DNA of 64,000 nt from Fibrobacter succinogenes (GCA_902776765.1 CACYRP010000004.1:20340-84339), one strand, 5' to 3'. Positions 18,768-28,546 are shown, numbered from the stretch's first letter. The notes: generated from the letters alone by a model not told the origin. Translations and numbers: made by a program.

Positions 18768-20435
18768 ATGGAAATCCCCGAATCTTCGAATTTTATTCAG
18801 GACATTATCGTTAACGACCTCCAGACGGGCAAGCGCGATCACGTGCTTACGCGTTTCCCTCCCGAACCGAACGGCTACATTCACATCGGACATGCCAAGT
18901 CCATCTGCTTGAACTTCGGCACCGCCAAGAAGTTCGGTGGCTTTACGAATCTCCGCTTTGATGACACGAACCCCACCAAGGAAGATGTGGAATACGTGGA
19001 TTCCATCCGCGAAGACGTGAAGTGGCTCGGCTTTGAATGGAAAGAAGAATTCTTTGCTAGTGACTACTACGACCAGATTTATGCCTTTGCCGAAAAGATG
19101 ATTGAAATGGGCAAGGCTTACGTCGAAGACTTGACTCGCGACGAAATGCAGGAATACCGCGGCAACGATGCCGGTAAGCCTTCCCGTCCGAGCCCGTACC
19201 GCGACCGCAGCGTCGAAGAGAACATGAAGCTCTTCCACGAAATGCGTGACGGCAAGTACGCCGACGGCGAAAAGTGCCTCCGCGCCAAGGTCGATCTTGC
19301 TAGCCCGAACATGAACATGCGCGACCCGGTCATCTACCGCATCAAGCATTGCACGCACCATCGCACCGGCGACAAGTGGTGCATCTACCCGATGTACGAC
19401 TTTGCGCACCCGCTCAGCGACTGGATTGAAGGCATTACGCACTCCATCTGCACGCTGGAGTTCGAAGCCCACCGTCCGCTTTACGACTGGTTCCTCATTG
19501 AACTTGGTTTGCAGAACCGTCCGCAACAGATTGAATTTGCTCGCCTGAACCTCACATACACGATGATGAGCAAGCGCAAACTCCTTGAACTTGTGCAGAC
19601 AAAGGCTGTGCTTGGCTGGAACGACCCGCGTATGCCGACCGTTTGCGGTTTCCGCCGCCGTGGCTTTACGCCGAGCTCCATCCGCGAGTTCTGCAGCCGT
19701 ATCGGTGTCTCCAAGGCCGACTCCATGGTCGACGTGAACCTCCTTTACTTCTGCATTCGCGAAGAATTGAACCAGACCGCTAACCGCGTGATGGCTGTGA
19801 TTGACCCGGTCAAACTCGTGATTGACAACTGGGAAGAAGGCAAGGTCGAAATGATCGAAGTCGAGAACAACCCGAACGATCCGAACGCCGGCAAGCGCGA
19901 AGTTCCGTTTGGCAAGGTGCTCTACATCGAAGCCGACGACTTTATGGAAGAACCGCCGAAGAAGTATTTCCGCTTGAAGCCGGAAGGCGAAGTCCGCCTC
20001 AAGGGCGCTTACTTTGTTACTTGCAAGAGCGTCGAAAAGGATGCAGACGGCAAGGTCACGGTCATTCATTGCGTCTATGACCCGCTCAGCAAAGGCGGCG
20101 AATCTCCAGATGGCCGCAAGGTCAAGGGCACTATCCACTGGGTCTCTGCTGAACACGCTGTGGATGCCGAAGTGCGCCTCATCGATAACTTGTTCACGCT
20201 CGAAGATCCGTCTCAGGTCCCAGAAGGCGAAGACTGGCACGATTACCTGAACCCGAACTCCATGGTCATCAAGCAAGCGAAGGTGGAACCCGCTCTCGCC
20301 GACGCGAAACTCGAAGACCGCTTCCAGTTCATGCGTCAGGGCTACTTCTGCCTCGATAGCGAAGACTCTAAGCCGGGCCACCTCGTGTTCAACCGCACGG
20401 TGGGACTGAAGGATAGTTTTAATCCTACAAAGTAA
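18768..20435 (+). CDS. glnS: Glutamine--tRNA ligase
   Basis: The product has 555 residues, normal for GlnRS. It charges tRNA-Gln with glutamine in the cytoplasm. The class I signature is seen as [17 protein letters not shown] with HIGH, followed by [11 protein letters not shown]. The second signature appears as MMSKRK (KMSKS equivalent). [16 protein letters not shown] and [20 protein letters not shown] are GlnRS-specific and separate it from GluRS. The C-terminal beta-barrel anticodon-binding domains are complete. AAAAGGA lies 7 nt before ATG 18768. Codon use is strongly biased to C/G-ending codons, as expected for a highly expressed gene, and this creates a long false frame on the other strand. 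Confidence 0.97.
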   Translation: MEIPESSNFIQDIIVNDLQTGKRDHVLTRFPPEPNGYIHIGHAKSICLNFGTAKKFGGFTNLRFDDTNPTKEDVEYVDSIREDVKWLGFEWKEEFFASDYYDQIYAFAEKMIEMGKAYVEDLTRDEMQEYRGNDAGKPSRPSPYRDRSVEENMKLFHEMRDGKYADGEKCLRAKVDLASPNMNMRDPVIYRIKHCTHHRTGDKWCIYPMYDFAHPLSDWIEGITHSICTLEFEAHRPLYDWFLIELGLQNRPQQIEFARLNLTYTMMSKRKLLELVQTKAVLGWNDPRMPTVCGFRRRGFTPSSIREFCSRIGVSKADSMVDVNLLYFCIREELNQTANRVMAVIDPVKLVIDNWEEGKVEMIEVENNPNDPNAGKREVPFGKVLYIEADDFMEEPPKKYFRLKPEGEVRLKGAYFVTCKSVEKDADGKVTVIHCVYDPLSKGGESPDGRKVKGTIHWVSAEHAVDAEVRLIDNLFTLEDPSQVPEGEDWHDYLNPNSMVIKQAKVEPALADAKLEDRFQFMRQGYFCLDSEDSKPGHLVFNRTVGLKDSFNPTK

Positions 20436-20528
20436 ATTCGAATTATAACCGTCGCGATACTTCGTTTCTCGCTAGGTTCTAATCCGAATTGTGTATAGCA
20501 ATCGCAATACTGCGTCACGCGAGCTCTT

Positions 20529-20618
20529 GCTGTATGTCGATACAGCTTTGGCTTGCGTTTCTTGTTTTACAACGTCATGGCGGACGCTTGTCCTCGCTTG
20601 ACGAGGATGATCCGCCAT
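20529..20618 (+). terminator. Two hairpins between glnS and the CotH gene
   Basis: A 7-bp stem (GCTGTAT/ATACAGC, 20529-20546) is followed by a larger cruciform-like hairpin: outer stem ATGGCGGA/TCCGCCAT (20577-20584 with 20611-20618) and inner stem TCCTCG/CGAGGA. No T-run follows, so termination is uncertain. The genes are convergent, and a REP-like element is equally possible. Confidence 0.4.
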
Positions 20619-20646
20619 CTGTCTTGTCATTCTAAAACGAATTAAG

Positions 20647-22512
20647 CTAGCGGCTTATCATCTTGCCGTTCAGCGTGGCAATCCAATGCTTGTTGCGGGT
20701 CGCTCGCGGAATATGGAACGACTGCATGCCTGCGTTGATTTGCTTTTCGAAGAGAACGTTGCCGTTGAAGTCCATGAGCCTGAACATGCCGCCTCTCTCG
20801 CTCTGGACGGTAATTCTGTTTTCGTTGAGAGTGTAGAAGTTCAGTCTTGTTATTTCCAGATGGTCTCTGATGGCGGCTATCCCAGGATTTGAACTGCTTG
20901 AAGATGTTGAAAACCTTGAACGGCTTGACGAACTCGTATTGCTGCTGGATGAACTCGGATTTGTCGGAGTAGTCGGGTTATCATCGTCATCCTTGTCGTA
21001 GTAATTCCAGTCGTCAATGATGAGGGCTTCGGTGACTACGGGGGAGGCGGGCTCGCTGAAACTCATCTGCTGGTCTATCCATGCAAAGCGTTGTTTCACG
21101 TACTTGCGCAGGTGCTCGATTTCGGCGTCCCACGTGGGCTCGTTGTAGTAATTCATTTTCATGCCCATGCAGAAACCGCCCATGCCGCCGCCCCACATGC
21201 CACCGTTGTTCCCGCCATTATTGTTGCCGGATTCCATCGGGTCGGCATCGCAGGTGCCACTAGACTGGCCCAGGTTCGGCCAGCGCTCAAAGTTCCTGTT
21301 GGCAGCGTTCTTGAGTACTGTCTTGAGTGAGTCGATGAATTTGTCGATGTTCTTGGTATGCCACACGCCACTGCGGAGTTCTGCCCAACGAGCCTTGTAT
21401 TTTTGCTGGAAGGTGTTGTTGCGCCACAAGTTCTGTATCCACTTGGCGACAAACCATTCGTTCATGCCAAAAGCGAAGCCTCCGTCATTTGCGCTCTGCG
21501 GAATACGCCAACCGTCTGCCTTTTCGCCACCAACGCGCTGGTAGGCGCCGAATGCCAGGTTGAAGTCCCACGGTGCACCGAGCTGGAGCTTACCGCCCTT
21601 GCTGTCCTTGTTCTTGAACATGTAGAAGCTGCAGATGTAGGCGTCGGTGTTGTTGGTGACATCTTCGTGGATGACGTAGTCCACCGCGGCTTCGATATCC
21701 AGGATGTCGGAGCACCCGTTGCTCATTACATCGCCGTTGTCGCAGGTGGATTCGATCTTGTTGAAGAAATTCTGGATATACTGCTGCTGTTGCTTGTTGG
21801 TGTTCTCTTTTTTCGGGGAACGCATCACGACAGGGGAGCCGTCCTTACTCTTGAAACCTTCCTTGTCTAGCCCCTGTGTAGAGTTGTTGTCCACCTTGTC
21901 GATGCTCAGCACGTAACCGCCGGTCACGTCGTCGCCGCTGATATCTTCGTCCTTGAGTTTCGCGATATGCACACGGGCTTTGGCACGCTTGATTTTTTCA
22001 AGCAACAGATAAACGCCCTTGTATTGCCCGTTTAGGTAGAGCTCGAAGAACTTGAATCGGGAACTGTAGCGGCCCGTGCGCTGGTAGAGCCAGTAGGCGA
22101 GCGCGTTGCGGATGAGCGTCTTGTCAACATATGGTCCGTGGAACACCCAGTCGGCGTTCTTGGGCATGCCTAAAACCTTGAGGCTTGTGTCGTGGCAGGC
22201 CGTATCGGCGATGTTCGTGCAGGAGCGCGCCTTGAGTTCGATGCCGTAACCCTTTTTGGGGAAGTCGGCGGAAGTCTGCCCGCGGATCTTGATGCCGATG
22301 TTGTATTTTTCGCCCTTGGAACTGTCGGCAACGCTGTTCGTGCCGTTGTCCAGAATACGCATTGTCGCAGGAATCTTGTCGGCACCCTTCTGGAGAGCTT
22401 GCCTGTTTTGTGTGTTCACGATAACCAGCGGCAAATCGTAAGATTGCGCAAATATCGGTAATGCCATCGCTAGAACGATGCAAAAAAAGAAAAATTTTGA
22501 TTTGTTGAACAT
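20647..22512 (-). CDS. Secreted CotH-family protein with C-terminal sorting-like tail
   Basis: The product has 621 residues from ATG 22512, which has GGAG 6 nt upstream. A signal peptide (FFFFCIVLAMALPIFAQ) predicts secretion. The body matches the CotH kinase-like family: YNIGIKIRGQTSADFPKKGY, LYLNGQYKGVYLLLEKIKRA, then GAPWDFNLAFG. Bacterial CotH proteins outside spore formers are often near secreted or surface polymers; the reaction here is unknown. A Gly/Asn-rich insert (about 430-450) and a Ser-rich linker near 535-560 precede a 75-residue C-terminal module ending ATRNKHWIATLNGKMISR. The neighbour gene ends almost identically, suggesting a sorting signal. Both genes read in the same direction, and this one is the downstream copy. 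Confidence 0.85.
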   Translation of the reverse strand: MFNKSKFFFFCIVLAMALPIFAQSYDLPLVIVNTQNRQALQKGADKIPATMRILDNGTNSVADSSKGEKYNIGIKIRGQTSADFPKKGYGIELKARSCTNIADTACHDTSLKVLGMPKNADWVFHGPYVDKTLIRNALAYWLYQRTGRYSSRFKFFELYLNGQYKGVYLLLEKIKRAKARVHIAKLKDEDISGDDVTGGYVLSIDKVDNNSTQGLDKEGFKSKDGSPVVMRSPKKENTNKQQQQYIQNFFNKIESTCDNGDVMSNGCSDILDIEAAVDYVIHEDVTNNTDAYICSFYMFKNKDSKGGKLQLGAPWDFNLAFGAYQRVGGEKADGWRIPQSANDGGFAFGMNEWFVAKWIQNLWRNNTFQQKYKARWAELRSGVWHTKNIDKFIDSLKTVLKNAANRNFERWPNLGQSSGTCDADPMESGNNNGGNNGGMWGGGMGGFCMGMKMNYYNEPTWDAEIEHLRKYVKQRFAWIDQQMSFSEPASPVVTEALIIDDWNYYDKDDDDNPTTPTNPSSSSSNTSSSSRSRFSTSSSSSNPGIAAIRDHLEITRLNFYTLNENRITVQSERGGMFRLMDFNGNVLFEKQINAGMQSFHIPRATRNKHWIATLNGKMISR

Positions 22513-22655
22513 ATTATACTCCTTGACCAAACTCCATATAGTAATCTATATAATGAGGTCGGTGGAGTATGCGTTTATCACAGATTATGCATTATAAGTG
22601 TTGACAGTCTGACATCCGCAAATTTCTTAAAAAAATGTGGCAAAAATTCATAAAA

Positions 22656-22684
22656 AAGGACATTCCACCTGGGGGGAAGTCCTT
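22656..22684 (-). terminator. Rho-independent terminator of the upstream CotH gene
   Basis: On the minus strand AAGGAC ... GTCCTT forms a stem with an inner TTCC/GGAA extension, followed directly by a T-run (TTTTTT). It lies 25 nt after the stop at 22710 and separates the two CotH genes into different transcripts. Confidence 0.8.
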
Positions 22685-22709
22685 CTGGTCTGCTCGAATC
22701 TAAGCTCGG

Positions 22710-24497
22710 CTATCTGTTCATCATTTTGCCGTTGAGGGTTGCAATCCAGGCCTTGTTCCTTGCGTTGGTCGGAACCGCTAACGTCGTTACTCCGGTCTTG
22801 ATGCGAGTCTTATAAAGAACGGCTCCGTTCAGGTCAACAAGTGCAAATGTGCCTCCGATGCTCGTGCTGATTTCGAGATGGTCGCCGTTCACGACAAAGA
22901 AATTTGCCGGTGAGAGCCTGCTTAAATGATTGGCGTCAATGCGGGCTTTACTTGTATCGCCCATTTCCGTTCGCCAGTCGGGTTCATGAATTATAGGCTC
23001 GAATACTACAGGTTTTTCCGGTTCCTTAAACCCGAGTAGTTCGTCTATCAATTTCATTCTTTCTTTTGTTTTGTTGCGGACGTGTTCGAATTCTCCATCC
23101 CAAGTTTCTGCGTTGTATCCGCCCATAATCATTCTCGCTTTTTGAGGCCTGTTTGTGTCGCAGTATTTCATAGGCTCCAGATCTTCGTCATTGGTTCCGC
23201 TTGCTTTCCCTAAATTTGGCCATCGCTTGAAATTCCTTTCGGCGGCGCTTGTCAGGTACGTTTTCATGGAGTCCAGATAGGCATCTATGGTTTTGGTGTG
23301 CCAAACGCCACTGCGAAGTTCCGCCCAACGTTTTGACACCTCGATTTGGAAAACGCTATCCCTCCACATTTCAATTAGCCATCCTGCTAGTGTGTACGAA
23401 CCTAAACCCGTTGAAACATTGATGTTGTTGTAGTTATTTTCTATTATCCAGCTACTAGTGCTTCGGAAATCGAAGCCTATGGTGGAATTCGTATCCTTTT
23501 TATCATTATTGCCACTATCTGGCTTAAAACTGTTCTTAAAAGCTAGTTCGAAATCCCACGGTGGGCCTAGTGTTGTTTTGCCTACGGTCTTGTTGCCATG
23601 CTCGTCCGTTCTATCCTTGGGCTTGTACATGAAAAAATTATAGACATAGGCATCTGCATGGTTTGTGAGTTCTTGATGCAATATATAGTCCACTGTCGAT
23701 GCTACATCCACGTAGTTTTCGTATCCGTTCCCGTTTTTACCGTCCTTGACTAAAGCTTCGAGATTGTTCAAATAATTTTTTAGGTATTCTTCCTGTTCTT
23801 TCGTAATTTTCTCTTTTTTGGGGTAGCGCAAAACGACGTTTACTCCATCAGAAGTTTGAAAGTCTGCTGGATTGTATGATGGAAGCCCTGCACCGTGCCT
23901 GTCTATGATATAGTCGAATTCCCAAATGTAGCCTCCGGTGAGTTCCTCGCCTTCGATGTCGGTTTTTTTGAGCTTGCTCACGTTGATGCGGTATTTACCT
24001 CGCTTGATTCTTTCGGTAAGTTCATAAACGCCGCGATAGACCCCGTTGATGTACAGATCGAAAAATTTGGTGCGCGGGCTGTAACGGCCTGTTAGCCGGA
24101 AGAGCCAGTGGGCAAAGGAGTTCCTTATCATGCTTTTATCGAAATAAGGCCCGTGCAAAACCCAGTCGTCAGAAGGCGGGAGGCCGAGCAGGCTCACGTT
24201 TATGTCTTTGCCCGTTGAATCGTGGAATTCGATGGTGTAGTTTGGTTTGGGGAAAGCTGCTGAATTAAATCCACGAACTTTGATGCCTATGTCGTATTGG
24301 ATGCCTTTAGAACTGTCTGCGACGTTGTTTGTTTTCCCGTCCAAGACTTTTATGGTGGCGGGTATTTTTTCAAAGGTGTAAAAGTCAAGGCATTTTTGTT
24401 TGGAGTCTATGAATAAAATGGGCAAATCGTAGGTCTGTGCGTAACCTGAGCCAATGATGCAACCTGCAAGGGCTGTTGCTTTAACGAACATATTCAT
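22710..24497 (-). CDS. Secreted CotH-family protein, paralogue of the neighbour
   Basis: The product has 595 residues from ATG 24497 (GAGG 9 nt upstream; ATG codons 9 nt earlier and 6 nt later are alternatives). A short signal peptide ends GSGYAQ. CotH motifs are present: YDIGIKVRGFNSAAFPKPNY, LYINGVYRGVYELTERIKRG and GPPWDFELAFK, with EFDYI before the DxxG-like stretch. The last 70 residues (from about HLSRLSP) end NARNKAWIATLNGKMMNR, matching the tail of the downstream paralogue. The GGTFALVDLNGAVLYKTRI stretch in this module resembles type IX secretion C-terminal domains. Paralogy with the 20647-22512 gene is clear throughout, so an old tandem duplication is likely. Confidence 0.85.
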   Translation of the reverse strand: MNMFVKATALAGCIIGSGYAQTYDLPILFIDSKQKCLDFYTFEKIPATIKVLDGKTNNVADSSKGIQYDIGIKVRGFNSAAFPKPNYTIEFHDSTGKDINVSLLGLPPSDDWVLHGPYFDKSMIRNSFAHWLFRLTGRYSPRTKFFDLYINGVYRGVYELTERIKRGKYRINVSKLKKTDIEGEELTGGYIWEFDYIIDRHGAGLPSYNPADFQTSDGVNVVLRYPKKEKITKEQEEYLKNYLNNLEALVKDGKNGNGYENYVDVASTVDYILHQELTNHADAYVYNFFMYKPKDRTDEHGNKTVGKTTLGPPWDFELAFKNSFKPDSGNNDKKDTNSTIGFDFRSTSSWIIENNYNNINVSTGLGSYTLAGWLIEMWRDSVFQIEVSKRWAELRSGVWHTKTIDAYLDSMKTYLTSAAERNFKRWPNLGKASGTNDEDLEPMKYCDTNRPQKARMIMGGYNAETWDGEFEHVRNKTKERMKLIDELLGFKEPEKPVVFEPIIHEPDWRTEMGDTSKARIDANHLSRLSPANFFVVNGDHLEISTSIGGTFALVDLNGAVLYKTRIKTGVTTLAVPTNARNKAWIATLNGKMMNR

Positions 24498-24692
24498 AAT
24501 ATGCATCCTCTAACATCTTGAATAAATTTATATGGAAGAAGCCAAAAGGATTTGTTAATTTCTGGTTACGCACTGTAAAATGTTGTAGTTGTTTTTGCAC
24601 ATGAGGCTTTTTTGGCCAAAAAATGGGACTGGACGAAACGGTATGCTGGTCTTGAGCATCCAATAGATGTATTTTAGGATAAGGAGGTTCCT

Positions 24693-25814
24693 ATGAAAGA
24701 AAAAACCTTGAAATCAAGTTTTTCCGTGCGGTCGTTTCGTCTGTTTTTGGGACTGTTGTTTTTTTTGGGGGGATTTGTCTTTGCGCAAAACCGTTACACG
24801 CCTGCGGAATTGGATACGCTTGTTGCAACGATTGCGCTTTATCCCGACCCTCTGTTGGTGCATGTTCTTGAAGCCACGACGCATGGCGATGACCTCCCGA
24901 GTGCATCCGCTTTTGCAACTGCAAACCGCCATTTGAAGGGTGATGATTTGGCAGCCGCCATTGAACGTGCCGAATTGGATTACGACGAATCGGTAATTGC
25001 GTTAATCCCGTTTCCGGATGTACTTCGTAAGCTGGCGAAATATGCGACTTGGACAAAGCAATTGGGCGAAGCGGTTGAAATGCAAAAAGCCGATGTGATG
25101 GATGCTGTTCAGCGTATGCGCAAGGTGGCTTACAAGAATGGCTATTTGAATAGCGATGATAAGGTAGAAGTTAAAGTTGACGATAATGTCTGGATTCAGC
25201 CGGTCCGCGAAGAATATGTGTATGTTCCCGAATATGATCCGCGTGTCGTTTATTATGTTGTTTCTGATGGCAATATCCGCTTGCGCTATGTGAATGGGGT
25301 TTGGACTGGGGCTGGTCTTGTTTATTGGGGCTGGGATCCGTTCTATTATGATTGGGTGCATCGCCGCCCGCATTTCCGCCATCCGCACCGTTATCACAGG
25401 CCGCTTCCGCGGCATCGTGTAAGACCTCCGCATCATGAACGCTTTAACAACCCGCCACCACCGCGCCCACGGCTGGATAATCCGCCGCCACCTCCGCCGC
25501 GTTCGCGAATGGACAATCCTCCTCCCGCGAATTACAGGCGTCCGGCAGCGCCGCCGCCTCCACGTGCTAATTCTTGGGGTAATCGCCCGTTGGCGCCAGT
25601 TCCTGCATCGCAGGGGTTGAACAAATCGGTGGCATCGGAACCTCGCACAACTTCGGCTCCGTCACCATCGTCGAATTATAGGCGCCCTTTCCCACCTCCG
25701 CCTCCTCCGGCTTCAAGCTCGGATGATAATCAAGGTTCTCGCAGGGTGGAACGACATTCTGGGCCGCATAACCCGCCTCCGCCACCACACCGCGGAGAAG
25801 GCCGAAGAAGGTAG
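24693..25814 (+). CDS. DUF3300 exported protein with proline-rich C-terminus
   Basis: The product has 373 residues. An excellent ribosome site (AAGGAGGTTCCT) precedes ATG 24693. A signal peptide ends GGFVFAQN. Residues about 30-230 form the DUF3300 domain (YTPAELDTLVATIALYPDPL at its start; ALIPFPDVLRKLA; QPVREEYVYVPEYDPRVVYY). The C-terminal 140 residues are low-complexity: first His/Arg-rich, then many Pro-Pro and Pro-Arg runs, probably unstructured and cell-wall-facing. DUF3300 proteins are envelope proteins of unknown function. It is a single-gene unit between the CotH genes and nth. Confidence 0.88.
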   Translation: MKEKTLKSSFSVRSFRLFLGLLFFLGGFVFAQNRYTPAELDTLVATIALYPDPLLVHVLEATTHGDDLPSASAFATANRHLKGDDLAAAIERAELDYDESVIALIPFPDVLRKLAKYATWTKQLGEAVEMQKADVMDAVQRMRKVAYKNGYLNSDDKVEVKVDDNVWIQPVREEYVYVPEYDPRVVYYVVSDGNIRLRYVNGVWTGAGLVYWGWDPFYYDWVHRRPHFRHPHRYHRPLPRHRVRPPHHERFNNPPPPRPRLDNPPPPPPRSRMDNPPPANYRRPAAPPPPRANSWGNRPLAPVPASQGLNKSVASEPRTTSAPSPSSNYRRPFPPPPPPASSSDDNQGSRRVERHSGPHNPPPPPHRGEGRRR

Positions 25815-25880
25815 TTTTGCAACTTCGTTATGCTGAGGCTCTATACCGAAGCGGCCTCAAGCAACGAACCAATGACCGGA

Positions 25881-26504
25881 CTAACGGCTAGTAACTACCT
25901 TGCAAATCGGGCATTCTTCGTCTTTGTGCCCGCGAGCCTTGCAGTAGGTGCGACCGAAATAAATAATTTGCAAATGACGCTTTTCCCATTCTTCCTTGGG
26001 AAAAGCTTTTTTTAAATCCGCTTCAGTTTTTTCGACACTAGAACCGTCGCTTAAGCCCCAGCGTTCCGCAAGGCGGTGGATGTGCGTATCGACAGGGAAG
26101 GCGGGTTGCTTAAAAATATGGCTCATGATGACGCTAGCCGTTTTATGGCCTACGCCAGGCAAGCTTTCAAGTTCTTCGAATGTTTGTGGAACTTCGCCCT
26201 TGAATTTTTCGACGAGCGCTTGCGAAAGCTTAAAGATGTTTACGCTTTTGGTGTTAAAGAATCCGCAGGGCTTGATGATTTCGGCAATGCGCTCCACGCC
26301 GAGCTTAATCATTTTTTGGGGCGTATCAGCATGCTTGAAAAGGACTTCGGTAACTTGGTTCACGCGGATGTCTGTGCATTGGGCGCTCAGAACTACAGCC
26401 ACAAGCATTGTGAATGCGTTGGTGTAGTTTAACGGGATTGGCGGATTCGGAAACAATTCGTCCAGCTTATCACCGATGAATTTAATCTTGTCCGCCTTCC
26501 GCAT
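25881..26504 (-). CDS. nth: Endonuclease III (DNA glycosylase/AP lyase)
   Basis: The product has 207 residues. It removes oxidised pyrimidines and nicks abasic sites in base-excision repair. The helix-hairpin-helix motif (LESLPGVGHKTASVIM) has the catalytic Lys, and FPVDTHIHRLAERWGL holds the catalytic Asp. The C-terminal cluster region reads YCKARGHKDEECPICKVV: three cysteines in spacing C-x9-C-x2-C instead of the classic C-x6-C-x2-C-x5-C, and the protein ends before a fourth. The 4Fe-4S cluster may be altered or absent. It starts 13 nt after cysE stops, so the two share a transcript. Confidence 0.93.
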   Translation of the reverse strand: MRKADKIKFIGDKLDELFPNPPIPLNYTNAFTMLVAVVLSAQCTDIRVNQVTEVLFKHADTPQKMIKLGVERIAEIIKPCGFFNTKSVNIFKLSQALVEKFKGEVPQTFEELESLPGVGHKTASVIMSHIFKQPAFPVDTHIHRLAERWGLSDGSSVEKTEADLKKAFPKEEWEKRHLQIIYFGRTYCKARGHKDEECPICKVVTSR

Positions 26505-26517
26505 AGATCCTTAATAC

Positions 26518-27306
26518 CTAACACCTGTCCTGCGTGAAGTCCTGTTGCATGTTGAAGCTCGGCATGTCATCGTGCGGGTGCCCCACTTGAACCGCCGGGA
26601 CGCCAGCATAAGTCGTATGTGCCGGAACGTCGCAAAGTACCACGGCACCTGCGCCAATCTTTGCTCCATCGCCGATGTGGATGTTGCCGAGCAATTGGGC
26701 ATGTGCGCCGAGCATCACGCCGTTTCCGATTTTCGGGTGACGGTCGCCGATTTCGTTACCGGTACCGCCCAAGGTCACGCCGTGCAAAAAGCTCACGTTG
26801 TTCCCAACGGTTGCGGTTTCGCCGATGACGATGTTTGTTGCGTGGTCAACCAAAAGTCCGTGGCCGATTTTAGCTGCCGGGTGGATGTCCATGCCGAATT
26901 TGCGGCTGATGATGTTCTGGAGCATCTTGGCTGGGAAATGCCTGTTTTCTTCCCACAACACGTGGGCAACGCGGTAGGCTTGCAATCCTTGGAATCCCTT
27001 GAAAAGCAACAGCGGTTCCAGATGGCTTGTGCAGGCGGGGTCGCGCAAGACTGTTGCGTGCAAATCTTTTGTTGCTGAAACAAGCAGTTTCGGGTATTTT
27101 TCATACATGGAACAGAAAATTTTTTCCAGTTCTGCGCGATCGATGACTTCTCCTGCGAGTTGACAGGCGAGGGTTACGCAAAGCATATCCGCAAAATTCT
27201 TGCGGTTGAGGACTTGCTCTTCGAGCATCAACTTCGAAAGCGGCTCGGTTTTGACGAGCTCTGCGGCTTCCTTGCGGAGTAACTGTTCCATTTCTTCTGG
27301 TGTCAT
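26518..27306 (-). CDS. cysE: Serine O-acetyltransferase
   Basis: The product has 262 residues. It makes O-acetylserine from serine and acetyl-CoA, the first step of cysteine synthesis. The N-terminal helical domain (about 60-150) has DPACTSHLEPLLLFKGFQGL and YRVAHVLW. The C-terminal left-handed beta-helix has hexapeptide repeats with the conserved DIHPAAKIGHGLLVDHATN, FLHGVTLGGTG and AGVPAVQVG; the catalytic His and Asp stretches are intact. It is followed 13 nt later by nth. There is no functional link with repair; shared transcription is only positional. Confidence 0.95.
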   Translation of the reverse strand: MTPEEMEQLLRKEAAELVKTEPLSKLMLEEQVLNRKNFADMLCVTLACQLAGEVIDRAELEKIFCSMYEKYPKLLVSATKDLHATVLRDPACTSHLEPLLLFKGFQGLQAYRVAHVLWEENRHFPAKMLQNIISRKFGMDIHPAAKIGHGLLVDHATNIVIGETATVGNNVSFLHGVTLGGTGNEIGDRHPKIGNGVMLGAHAQLLGNIHIGDGAKIGAGAVVLCDVPAHTTYAGVPAVQVGHPHDDMPSFNMQQDFTQDRC

Positions 27307-27361
27307 GATGGCGCCAAATATAAAAAATATATAGTCGCGACGCAGTACCGTGCGCGATTCA

Positions 27362-28546
27362 TTACAGTTCTAGCAATGCTTTAGCGGGAATCCAGAACCA
27401 GTCGGGTCTAAATTCCAGTTCATAACATGCTTCGTAAATGGCTTTGGCCAAAATGTAGGGCTTGGATTCTTTTTCAATCGCATCGGTTGAAATCCCAGAA
27501 ACTTTGGAGTAGCCGGTAATAAAGGCTTGTTGTGCTTCGTTGGGATTGGTTTTTGCAACGGCGCCTGCGTAGGCAAAACTCCGCAACATCCCTGCGATAT
27601 CGACAGCGGGGGAGCGGATTGTCCGTCTGTAGTCGAGACTGCGCGTGGGTTCGCCTTCAAAGTCAATTATCTCAAAATGCTTGGTGCCGTTTGCGCTTTG
27701 TGTAATGAGCACTTGGCCCAAGTGGTAATCCCCATGGATGCGTTGCTTTTTGATTGTTTTGTCGCTGAATGTTTCGCGGAGCAAGTCGCTGTATCGGATG
27801 CGCAAATCCGGGAGACGTTTGCTGAGTGCAGGAGCGTATTCGGTGTCTGTTGATTTTTTTAGCAATTGTTCCAGCTTGTCAAAAGGCGGCTCGACGTTAC
27901 TGTACTTGGGACCGCTTAGTGGTTTTAAGCTTTCGTGCATTTGTGCGGTGGACATGCCGAGTTGGAAAGCGTCTGTGCTATCCATGTTGTTGCAGAATTC
28001 AGTCCAAGCGTCCTTGGCGCCTGCAAAATGTTCTTCGAGGATACCCCATGTGTAAACTTCTCCACCTTTAGCTTTGTAATTGCAGACGGCATAAAGTCTC
28101 GGAATGCGGCGGCTGTCCGCTTTGTTCATGGCTTCGAGGATTTCTGCTTCGGGGTGTAATCCTGGTTCGAGTCTGCGGTAAAGCTTAAAGAAAAATTTAC
28201 CGGGAGCGCAAAATGCAGAATTGCTTTGTTCTTTAGAAACGGGCTTGATGCTTGTGAGGGGCGCCTTGGGGAGCTGTGCTGTAATCCGGAACGAGAAAAA
28301 TCCCGAGTCGCCGGCGAAGACCGATTGTTGGGAACCGTCGAGGAATGCTTCTTCGAGAATTTTTCCGACCGCGTTTTCGTCATCGATAAACGTGTAAATA
28401 TCGCTTTCGCCATCATCGAACGAAACCTTGATGAGCTTGATCCGCGTGCCGCCGGCTTCTGTGGAGTCGAGCGTGTCTATGCGTAAGATGGTTCTGTTTT
28501 TCCCCATGAACCAACGTTGTTTGCTAAAATACTTGATAAAGTTCAT
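27362..28546 (-). CDS. Maltokinase-like aminoglycoside-phosphotransferase-fold kinase
   Basis: The product has 394 residues from ATG 28546, which begins MNFIKYFSKQRWFMGK like maltokinases. The kinase core is visible: QRIHGDYHLGQVL (Brenner-type catalytic loop with HGD), then EIIDFEGEP (metal-binding Asp), then SPAVDIAGMLRSFAYA and YELEFRPDWFWIPAKALL. These segments are characteristic of the Mak1/Pep2 maltose kinase family, which makes maltose 1-phosphate for GlgE-type glycogen synthesis or breakdown. The N-terminal cap domain is present. No trehalose synthase or GlgE gene lies beside it, so the pathway link is inferred from family only; another sugar substrate is possible. Confidence 0.8.
   Translation of the reverse strand: MNFIKYFSKQRWFMGKNRTILRIDTLDSTEAGGTRIKLIKVSFDDGESDIYTFIDDENAVGKILEEAFLDGSQQSVFAGDSGFFSFRITAQLPKAPLTSIKPVSKEQSNSAFCAPGKFFFKLYRRLEPGLHPEAEILEAMNKADSRRIPRLYAVCNYKAKGGEVYTWGILEEHFAGAKDAWTEFCNNMDSTDAFQLGMSTAQMHESLKPLSGPKYSNVEPPFDKLEQLLKKSTDTEYAPALSKRLPDLRIRYSDLLRETFSDKTIKKQRIHGDYHLGQVLITQSANGTKHFEIIDFEGEPTRSLDYRRTIRSPAVDIAGMLRSFAYAGAVAKTNPNEAQQAFITGYSKVSGISTDAIEKESKPYILAKAIYEACYELEFRPDWFWIPAKALLEL

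Noticed and set aside
18678..20381. 567-codon open frame opposite glnS
   Set aside because: It mirrors glnS codon bias; the amino-acid content is that of a reverse shadow (Val/Ala/Phe/His-rich) with no domain, and glnS is certain.
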